From: a virus
DNA: 59,388 nt
Strand: one strand, 5' to 3'
IMG/VR virus record: IMGVR_UViG_3300014913_000015
Location: 1-59,388 of that record
Part shown: in pieces, positions 8,027-14,727 of the stretch
How positions within the stretch are numbered: the stretch's first letter is position 1
Layout: each line of letters opens with the position of its first letter
Notes under the pieces: generated by a model
Database searches by the model: none
What the model was told of the DNA's origin: nothing
Seen by the model: the letters and a program-made list of their open reading frames with translations, nothing else
Translations under genes and position numbers: made by a program

Positions 8027-8707
8027 ATGAACCTAGGACAAGCAGTACAAGAAGTGCTTCGGTATATTGATTGGAATGGTAGTAATGCTGAAACTTTAGC
8101 TAAATCTTGGGTGAATCGAAGTCGAGAAGACCTAGCCACAAAATTCGACTTTCCATTCCTCTTCACAATAGCTACCGCCACCACTACTTCTTCCAATACC
8201 TATAACTTTCCAGATGATTATCTTGATCATCTCATGATTTTTATTGATGATGAGGATGGTAATCCTATTTTAATCTATGAAATGACTCCCGGTTACTGGG
8301 CTAATCTTGTAAAAGTACCTTCTCCTCTTGACCTTTCGGCAGACACCCCTCCTTACAGAGTTCTTCTTCAAGGCACTCATTTCCGTATCATTCCCGATCC
8401 TCCTTCAGGTCGCACCCTCACTCTTTGGTATTACCGTCGCCCCGAAACTCTTACGGATGATACTGATACTGATTATTTCTTGAATACTTATGGCGAAACA
8501 GTTGTATGGGGTGCTGCTTGGAGAGGAGCAGTTTATCTTGATGATGAACAGAAAATTCCCAAATTCCGTGCTGCTTATGAAGACGGGATAAAGACGATGA
8601 TCGCAAGGGAAAATAGAAAGAAGGCTGATCGAAAGGGAGTTGTGCGCTTCAAGACATGGCGTGATTTTCCGCCTGCTACTATAAGAAGAATCTTTGGAGT
8701 CTTTTGA
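8027..8707 (+). CDS. Head-to-tail adaptor (P22 gp4/T7 gp11-like)
   Basis: 226 residues. The N-terminal helical pattern (about 1-40, a repeated hydrophobic surface ending in REDLATKFDFPFL), the YNFPDDYLDHL stretch, the beta region around RVLLQGTHFRIIPDPP and the LTLWYYRRPETL motif are characteristic of phage adaptor proteins, which bind the portal and seal packaged DNA before the nozzle is added. Size and position (after head genes, before nozzle) fit. It argues for a short-tailed virion. The start follows a GGAGGTG site 14 bases upstream and is the best available. Confidence 0.8.
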   Translation: MNLGQAVQEVLRYIDWNGSNAETLAKSWVNRSREDLATKFDFPFLFTIATATTTSSNTYNFPDDYLDHLMIFIDDEDGNPILIYEMTPGYWANLVKVPSPLDLSADTPPYRVLLQGTHFRIIPDPPSGRTLTLWYYRRPETLTDDTDTDYFLNTYGETVVWGAAWRGAVYLDDEQKIPKFRAAYEDGIKTMIARENRKKADRKGVVRFKTWRDFPPATIRRIFGVF

Positions 8708-8720
8708 GAGGTGGTGAGGA

Positions 8721-9962
8721 ATGGCGACTTGGGATAAAAACACACCTGCCGGTAATGATCCAATAAGATTAGGTGATGATGAGATAAGAAATATGAAAGA
8801 TTATCTTGAGGATGCATTATCACGAGAGCATACTTTTCCCGGTACTTATGGAAGTGACGCAGGGAAACACTTACCAGGACGAATAGGTGTTATCTTTGTC
8901 GGTAGTACCAGTCAGATAGAGAGCTTACCTTCGCCGCCTGAAGGGGCGCTAGCATATGATACTCTTACGCGAGATTTAAAACGTTATAATGGAAGTTCTT
9001 GGGAAGTACTTAATATAAATGCCGATACAGTAGATGGTGCTCATGCTGGTACATTTTTACGAAGGGATGGGGGAAATTCTCCTTACACACATATAAATTG
9101 GGGAGGATATAGGATTACTAATTTAGGTAATCCTCAGGATAGTAAAGATGCTGCTAACAAATGGTATGTTGATAATCATCCTTTTCAGGTAAAACAACAA
9201 CACTTATACACATTTTGGGGAACTGTAAGTGCCGGATCTACTGCACAGACATTGACGTTGCCTGGCGGAGAGTATGGTTTTTATCCCTTAATAAGGATGA
9301 GTGCAGAATACACCACTTACTGGCAAGCTACTATTCTTTGGCCAGCATGGATAGATAGTGATGGTTTTGGGCATGTTGAATCCTTCAAAGGTTGGGTTGA
9401 ACTTGCCGCGAAAATCAGATTGTGTGCTCCTACCGGAACTATTTATGCATATCAACGATATGTAACTTCATCAGGCGAAGTTTATTGGATTTTCTTGTTG
9501 CGAGATAAAAACACGGGAGAAATACTTGCTGGATATTCAGCACCTGATCATCCTTGTTTCGGGAATGGTAATGACCCTATTCTTACCCCTCATCCTTTTC
9601 ATGACTATAATCCTGAAAAACATGAGATTGTTGTTATTAATCCTACTCCTGAACAACTTCAGGAGATGCGGTCTCTTTGCCGTCCTCGTCGAATAGGGCA
9701 ACCGAAGAGATGTTTTCTTGATCTCTTTCATGGGTGGGAGGAAGAAGGTAAGAAAGTAGGTCCATTTTATGAGCCAGATGATAAACAGGAACTTGCGTAT
9801 CCTAAACGAGAGATCACGGTCGGTGTGGTGGATGATGAAGATGAAAAGCCCTTGTGGTGGAAGAAGGAAGCTAAAATCATTAAGGTATCTATTGATAAGT
9901 ATCAGCCAGAATATGTAAAAGTACGACCTTTGAAACGAATTAACTATACGGTATTGCGGTAA
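8721..9962 (+). CDS. Tail fibre/receptor-binding protein 1
   Basis: 413 residues. Residues ~70-97 (GALAYDTLTRDLKRYNGSSW) match the small module found twice in the fibre protein at 12805. Residues 124-152 carry the INWGGYRITNLG module followed by KDAANKWYV, also shared with that protein. These are typical phage fibre repeats. From ~155 the protein is different, with an aromatic-rich beta region and a charged C-terminal tail. It likely mediates adsorption or links fibres to the tail. GAGGTGGTGAGG precedes the ATG. Its position between adaptor and nozzle is slightly unusual for a fibre. Confidence 0.72.
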   Translation: MATWDKNTPAGNDPIRLGDDEIRNMKDYLEDALSREHTFPGTYGSDAGKHLPGRIGVIFVGSTSQIESLPSPPEGALAYDTLTRDLKRYNGSSWEVLNINADTVDGAHAGTFLRRDGGNSPYTHINWGGYRITNLGNPQDSKDAANKWYVDNHPFQVKQQHLYTFWGTVSAGSTAQTLTLPGGEYGFYPLIRMSAEYTTYWQATILWPAWIDSDGFGHVESFKGWVELAAKIRLCAPTGTIYAYQRYVTSSGEVYWIFLLRDKNTGEILAGYSAPDHPCFGNGNDPILTPHPFHDYNPEKHEIVVINPTPEQLQEMRSLCRPRRIGQPKRCFLDLFHGWEEEGKKVGPFYEPDDKQELAYPKREITVGVVDDEDEKPLWWKKEAKIIKVSIDKYQPEYVKVRPLKRINYTVLR

Positions 9963-9963
9963 A

Positions 9964-11568
9964 ATGGCAGAACAGGTATTCATACTGGATGATTTTTCGG
10001 GTGGTCTTCGATATGGATTTTCTAACCGTGAGGTGGAGGTAACTGAAGGCGTAGTTTTTGAGAATGTTCTTTCAATGCCTCATAATTATTTGCGTTCTCG
10101 TTCTGGATATGTAAAGAAAAACACAGGAGGAAAACCAAGTAAAGGAGCTTGGATAAATGGTATTTCTCAGTTTTGGGCTCCTGATGGAAATACTTATTTA
10201 ATCTGTACTACCTGTGAAGATCCATCCAGCGGGGTAACGGGCGCCGGAATTTTTCGGTTCAATACCGGGGCAAAGGATTTTACTGATCTTACTGGCTCAA
10301 CTATTACTTGGAATCCAGGACCGGAAGATTTAGCTTTCTTTGAGTCTTTTGGCGGATATTTGGTTATAGTTAATGGTAAAAATTACCCTGTAGTGTGGGA
10401 TGGGGAATCTTCAGAGGTACAGCAATTTGGGGTTAATTTTTCTATTACTGGAACTAATTGCATTCCCAAATATGTCAGAGCATATCGTCAGTTTTTATTC
10501 TTCGGATATACCGTAGAAGGTGAAACTATTTATGATTCTCGATTACGTTGGTGTGAACCCGCAGATATTACTCAATGGCCAGAAAATAACTATATTGATC
10601 TTGATGCCGATGATGGGGATATTATTACTGGGATGGATCTGATAGGAGATTATCTGGTAGTTTTTAAAGAACGGAAGATATTTGTTGTGGCTTACAGTGG
10701 TGGTGAACAGGTATTTGAATCTCGTCTTGTGGTTGATGGACGCGGATGTGTTTCAGGTGCTTCTCTTACGGCTATTTACAATGACTTAATCTTCCTTGCT
10801 GAAGATGGGATATATTCTTTTGATGGGACAGTCACTATTGAAGAGATTTCAACCAAAGTGAAGCCTCTTGTCTTAGAAATAAATCCCAGTAAAAGGCATC
10901 TCGTTCAGGCTGCACCTCTTGAAGAGATGGATCAATTGTGGTTTGCTTTTCCTCATCTTACTTCTGAAAAGAACAATCGTGTACTGGTTTTGAATTACAC
11001 CAATCCTGATAAGGAATGCTGGTATGTATATGATATACCGTGCAGCACACTGGGATTCTATTATCGTATTGAACAACTTACTTGGGATGATATGGCAGAA
11101 GCGTGGGATGCCTCGGATTTCAAATGGGATGATCGTATGTTGCTTGCTGCAACCAGTTTACTCATTTCCGCAGATTATGAAGGAAATTTATATGATCATA
11201 ATTCTGGAACCAATGATAATGGTTCGGCTTTTACCTCTAAATGGCAAAGCAAATATATAGATTTTGGAGCACCATATCTCAACAAGAGATTAAAACGAGT
11301 CATTCTTTGGGTTGGAAGAGAAAGTGAAGGAAGAACTCTTAAGGTTAAATTATATAAAGATTATGATGAACTTAACCCAAGTGAATTTACAGTTAATCTT
11401 TCTGATTCTACATTCCCGAACAGGCAGATTCTGGAAAGAAGGATTGATATGTCAGAACAGGCACGAGAATTCAAGTTAGAATTATATCAAGATGAGTTGA
11501 ACGCTTGCTGGTCAGTATACAAAATAGCTTTTGTATTTGATGTGAAAGGACGGACGATCAGAACATGA
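9964..11568 (+). CDS. Tail nozzle protein (P22 gp10/T7 gp12-like beta-propeller)
   Basis: 534 residues, almost entirely beta, with repeated blade-like segments (LICTTCEDPS, YLVIVNGKNYPVVWDG, YRQFLFFGYT, LRWCEPADITQWP, YLVVFKERKIFVV, DLIFLAEDGIYSFDG). The RLRWCEPADITQWP stretch and the opening FSGGLRYGF are hallmarks of phage nozzle or stabilisation proteins that extend the portal-adaptor channel. It starts one base after the previous stop with no obvious ribosome site, so it is probably coupled. Its length is close to that of known gp10/gp12 proteins. Confidence 0.78.
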   Translation: MAEQVFILDDFSGGLRYGFSNREVEVTEGVVFENVLSMPHNYLRSRSGYVKKNTGGKPSKGAWINGISQFWAPDGNTYLICTTCEDPSSGVTGAGIFRFNTGAKDFTDLTGSTITWNPGPEDLAFFESFGGYLVIVNGKNYPVVWDGESSEVQQFGVNFSITGTNCIPKYVRAYRQFLFFGYTVEGETIYDSRLRWCEPADITQWPENNYIDLDADDGDIITGMDLIGDYLVVFKERKIFVVAYSGGEQVFESRLVVDGRGCVSGASLTAIYNDLIFLAEDGIYSFDGTVTIEEISTKVKPLVLEINPSKRHLVQAAPLEEMDQLWFAFPHLTSEKNNRVLVLNYTNPDKECWYVYDIPCSTLGFYYRIEQLTWDDMAEAWDASDFKWDDRMLLAATSLLISADYEGNLYDHNSGTNDNGSAFTSKWQSKYIDFGAPYLNKRLKRVILWVGRESEGRTLKVKLYKDYDELNPSEFTVNLSDSTFPNRQILERRIDMSEQAREFKLELYQDELNACWSVYKIAFVFDVKGRTIRT

Positions 11569-11879
11569 TTTATCCACGTTATTTAATATCATGGGATAAA
11601 TCTCAGTTATCCACTTTGAATAGAATTCTTTATGATCTGATTTCGTATGTCAATCGGTGGATCTTCGGTAGTGGAAGAAAACATGATCTTGAAGTTACCG
11701 ATACCGGACCAGCCGATACTAATTTTACAGTAACCCATAACCTTGGATATCAACCATCAGGCTGGATTTTATACTATCAAGATAAAGCGGGGAGTTTGTA
11801 TTTGGTAAGTTGGAATGAGAATCAAGCTATATTTCGATTCAGTGCAGATAATGCTCATATAAAATTCCGATTATTTTAA
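11565..11879 (+). CDS. Small tail-associated beta protein
   Basis: 104 residues overlapping the nozzle gene by four bases (ATGA), so coupled to it. A helical start (~1-38) is followed by a beta region (DTNFTVTHNLGYQPSGWILY) common in small phage tail proteins that cap or hang from fibres. No specific family name is justified. Confidence 0.65.
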   Translation: MIYPRYLISWDKSQLSTLNRILYDLISYVNRWIFGSGRKHDLEVTDTGPADTNFTVTHNLGYQPSGWILYYQDKAGSLYLVSWNENQAIFRFSADNAHIKFRLF

Positions 11880-11901
11880 CTGACAAAGGAGGAGATGGCA
11901 T

Positions 11902-12300
11902 ATGGCTAAATGGACTGATCAGGGTGAAACTGATGTTGGCAACATCTACTTAAAGAATCAAACTCAGAACTCATATCTCTATTTAGGTTTGTATACCAAT
12001 ACTTCTGAACCGGCAGAATCGGCGACTCTCTCTGATATAACTGAACCGTCAGGTGGGGGTTATAGTCGTAAGCAACTGAATCCCAGTGACTGGACAGAAA
12101 ACCCTCAAGGAACATTTTCTCAACCTGAGCAGACATTTACTGCCAGCGGAGCTGATTGGGGAAATATATATGGTTATTTCATTGCTACTTCTTCTGATAA
12201 TACAGGAAAGTTGATAGCGGTGGAGCATTTTTCAGATGGACCGTATAATATAAAAGATGGGCACTCAGTTAAAATAACTCCCAAAATCACGATTAGTTAA
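11902..12300 (+). CDS. Putative tail structural protein
   Basis: 132 residues, beta-rich with the pattern YLKNQTQNSYLYLGLYTN and later YGYFIATSSDNTGKLIAVE, a combination seen in small phage structural proteins of unknown role. GGAGGAG precedes the ATG. It lies in the tail/fibre block and is probably a virion component. Confidence 0.65.
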   Translation: MAKWTDQGETDVGNIYLKNQTQNSYLYLGLYTNTSEPAESATLSDITEPSGGGYSRKQLNPSDWTENPQGTFSQPEQTFTASGADWGNIYGYFIATSSDNTGKLIAVEHFSDGPYNIKDGHSVKITPKITIS

Positions 12301-12302
12301 AT

Positions 12303-12788
12303 ATGAGCTATCAAGCAGTAAAAACACTGAGTGGGGATACAGTAATTACAACGACTGGGGATACTGTAGTTACTTGGAACTTCTATTATACAGGAGAAAT
12401 TTCCTCTATACTATCTCCAGTCTCAGAATATACTTATCTTGCGGCTTATATTGGAACATTGTCTTTAGATTGTACCCCCGCATCTGATACAACTTATATT
12501 GCAGTATATACTGGAGATCTGGATTGTGCTTTTTCTTTAAGCAGTGATTTTACGTATATTGCAAAATATATCGGTACTGTCGAATGTTCTGTTTATCCTT
12601 CCAGTTCTTACAGTCAATTGTATACGTGGGAAGGAGATGTTCATCTTATGTTTTCTCTTGTGTCTGAGATATTTGGATGGGCAGAGACAGAGCGGAAAGA
12701 AATCACTTGGAGTAAGGATATAATAACTGAAGTTGAATGGACAGTTGATTCTGCTGCTCAGGTAAGCTGGAAAAAAGTATTCAGTTAA
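12303..12788 (+). CDS. Protein built of five 20-residue repeats
   Basis: 161 residues, unrecognised. Residues 29-128 form five consecutive units of exactly 20 residues, each beginning Y-[TI]-G (the last WEG) and most ending with a [ST]YxA-like pattern after Ser-Glu/Asp. The alternating hydrophobic pattern suggests a beta-solenoid or stacked beta-hairpins, fitting a fibre shaft or baseplate-like element. Before the repeats the phrase GDTV[IV]T occurs twice. It starts 3 bases after the preceding stop with a weak ribosome site. It is followed by the main fibre gene, which it might support. Confidence 0.7.
   Translation: MSYQAVKTLSGDTVITTTGDTVVTWNFYYTGEISSILSPVSEYTYLAAYIGTLSLDCTPASDTTYIAVYTGDLDCAFSLSSDFTYIAKYIGTVECSVYPSSSYSQLYTWEGDVHLMFSLVSEIFGWAETERKEITWSKDIITEVEWTVDSAAQVSWKKVFS
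12387..12686 (+). repeat. Five tandem 60-base coding repeats
   Basis: Five in-frame units of 60 bases encode the 20-residue repeat. The units have diverged at DNA level, but the spacing of Tyr-x-Gly and of the Ser-Glu/Asp pair is constant. Confidence 0.75.
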
Positions 12789-12804
12789 GGGGGTTGTGTA
12801 GGAA

Positions 12805-13965
12805 ATGGCCGAAGTTTTTCATAAAGATCTCAGTGGTGATGATCTCCATCCACCAAAAGAACACGGAAATGAAGCTCACAACCCTGATTTCCTTGCAGTG
12901 GATGGGAGTAATAGTCCTACGGCTGATATAAATTGGGGAGCTAGGAAAATAACCAATCTGGCCGATCCTGTAAATAATCAGGATGCAGCCACGAAAAAAT
13001 ATGTGAGTGATAATTTTGCGCCGGTAAGCCATGGCAATGAGCATGAAGCTGGTGGCAGTGACCCAGTGGATGTAAGAGGTTTACAGGGAGGTTGGCTGAC
13101 TGCTGATATTGAAGCTAATCGTCCAGCAGCGGGGACAAAAGATCGTTACTTCTATGCTACTGATACCGGAAAGCTCTATTATGATAACGGTACATCATGG
13201 ATTGAAATTACTCCTACTCCTAAAACACACGCTTCTACTCATGAAGAGGGAGGATCGGATGCGTTAGATATTCGTGGTTTACAGGGAGCATGGCTTATGG
13301 CAGATACCGAAGCCAATCGACCTGCTGCCGGGACGAAGGATCGCTATTTCTATGCCACCGATACGGATAAACTTTACTATGATAATGGATCTTCTTGGGT
13401 TGAAATGTTGGGAGGCGGAGGATTATCAGTTCATGGAAATGATTATCACGATCCTGATATGCTTCCTTTGGAAACCTCCAATACTATTGATGCTTATATA
13501 TCCAGCAATAAGTGGCTTTCGGTATTAACTTCTGGGATTGTAAAATTTCCACGACAAAGTGCGTGTAAGGCATATCTTTCAGCAAGTCAAACCATTGCCA
13601 GTGCAACTTGGACGAAAGTTCAACTTGATACAACTGAATATGATGTACAGGGGGAATTTGATACTGCTAATTATAGGTTCACTGCCACAGAAGCAGGGAA
13701 ATATCTTGTAATAGGGCAGATACGTATACAGAGTATGACTGGTCAGAAACCGATGGGTGTACGGATCAGTAAAAATGGTGGTAGTCAGGCTGAGTTTATT
13801 TGTTATACGGGTTACACAGGACACTCTTCGGTTGCCATCTCCACCGTTGTAGATTTAGCTGCTGGTGATTATATTGAATTGTTTGCTTATCAGAATAGTG
13901 GAGCCTCTAAAGACTTGTTTTCGGATTCATACTACACCTTTATGGCAATTCACAAATTGAGTTAA
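12805..13965 (+). CDS. Tail fibre 2 with C1q-like tip domain
   Basis: 386 residues. The order is: an N-terminal HGNEAHNPDF segment; the INWGARKITNL/DAATKKYV module (about 42-70) shared with fibre 1; two near-identical copies of a ~60-residue module (76-134 and 142-200, offset 66 residues) containing RGLQG, NRPAAGTKDRYFYATDT and KLYYDNG[TS]SW; a Gly-rich hinge; and a C-terminal ~130-residue beta domain with the C1q/TNF-like pattern (YRFTATEAGKYLVIGQI, then GDYIELFAYQ). C1q-like tips trimerise and bind receptors. This is the best candidate receptor-binding protein. The duplicated module suggests easy length variation by recombination. Confidence 0.82.
   Translation: MAEVFHKDLSGDDLHPPKEHGNEAHNPDFLAVDGSNSPTADINWGARKITNLADPVNNQDAATKKYVSDNFAPVSHGNEHEAGGSDPVDVRGLQGGWLTADIEANRPAAGTKDRYFYATDTGKLYYDNGTSWIEITPTPKTHASTHEEGGSDALDIRGLQGAWLMADTEANRPAAGTKDRYFYATDTDKLYYDNGSSWVEMLGGGGLSVHGNDYHDPDMLPLETSNTIDAYISSNKWLSVLTSGIVKFPRQSACKAYLSASQTIASATWTKVQLDTTEYDVQGEFDTANYRFTATEAGKYLVIGQIRIQSMTGQKPMGVRISKNGGSQAEFICYTGYTGHSSVAISTVVDLAAGDYIELFAYQNSGASKDLFSDSYYTFMAIHKLS
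13030..13404 (+). repeat. Tandem duplication inside fibre gene
   Basis: Two copies of a ~180-base segment, offset by 198 bases, encoding the RGLQG...YFYATDT...YYDNG module. Protein identity between copies is high, pointing to a fairly recent duplication. Confidence 0.85.
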
Positions 13966-13982
13966 GGAGGTAGGGAAACGCC

Positions 13983-14240
13983 ATGCTTACTATCAGAGTG
14001 GGTGACAAAAGTTTTATCCTTACTGACGAAGAGGAGAAAGCACTTCTTACTGATATGGAGGATATTTATTTGTGGGTTAAGAATCTTGTGGAAAATAAAG
14101 TGCGGCAAGTAATAGATCGGATTATTGAGGAACAGACGGAATATAACCCTCGAAAACTGACGCCTGAAAGAAAACGGGAAATTATAGCACCACTTAAACT
14201 CAAGACGGTTGCTGAAAAGAATAGAGAAAATAATAGATAA
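13983..14240 (+). CDS. Hypothetical charged helical protein
   Basis: 85 residues, rich in Glu, Lys and Arg, helical from about 20 to 60, with no recognised family. Ribosome site AAGGAGG is 12 bases upstream. It lies directly after the fibre and before small membrane genes; an assembly chaperone for the fibre is possible but unsupported. Confidence 0.7.
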   Translation: MLTIRVGDKSFILTDEEEKALLTDMEDIYLWVKNLVENKVRQVIDRIIEEQTEYNPRKLTPERKREIIAPLKLKTVAEKNRENNR

Positions 14241-14272
14241 ATGAGATACCATTTTTATCAGGAGACTGACCG

Positions 14273-14491
14273 ATGATGGATGAACTGCACAAAGAAATTG
14301 GTATGATCAAAGGGAAACAGGAGATGGTAGTTCAACAATTGAGTAGTATTGAGCAAAAATTGGATAGAGTAATAGATGATATAGCTACTGTTAAAAGTAA
14401 AGTCTCCAAAATCGAAGGTCGCGCTTCTGTCTGGGGGATCATCACAGCAGCTATAACAACGGCGTTGATTAATTTAGGATTACGAAGATAA
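14273..14491 (+). CDS. XhlA-like lysis-associated membrane protein
   Basis: 72 residues. Residues ~1-50 form a heptad-patterned coiled coil (QQLSSIEQKLDRVIDDIATVKSK split over heptads) and residues ~53-70 a single membrane helix ending in Arg-Arg. This is the layout of haemolysin XhlA-type proteins, which accompany holins and endolysins. Two ATG codons are adjacent; either may be used. It is followed by another one-TM protein, so the pair may form a lysis-related unit. Family assignment is from architecture. Confidence 0.6.
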   Translation: MMDELHKEIGMIKGKQEMVVQQLSSIEQKLDRVIDDIATVKSKVSKIEGRASVWGIITAAITTALINLGLRR

Positions 14492-14493
14492 TT

Positions 14494-14721
14494 ATGCAGT
14501 ATATCATCTTTGCCATTAGTCTTTTAATCGGAATTGTTTTTACCGGTATCTTAACTCACTATTGCCCTTTGCTATTTGTTAATCCAGAGAAATATTTCTC
14601 CAAATTGGCAATGAAGCTGGAGAGAAAAGCGAATGGGGCGGAGGAAAATGTAAAAGCTGAGATCAAAGGATTACTGCGTGATCTCATCTTAATCGTGAAT
14701 CGTATTAACTTGATTGATTAA
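14494..14721 (+). CDS. Single-TM small membrane protein
   Basis: 75 residues: an N-terminal membrane helix (about 3-25) and a charged amphipathic cytoplasmic or periplasmic tail. It starts 3 bases after the XhlA-like gene. It could be a holin partner, antiholin or spanin-like protein. No signal-peptidase site is evident. Confidence 0.6.
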   Translation: MQYIIFAISLLIGIVFTGILTHYCPLLFVNPEKYFSKLAMKLERKANGAEENVKAEIKGLLRDLILIVNRINLID

Positions 14722-14727
14722 GAAACC

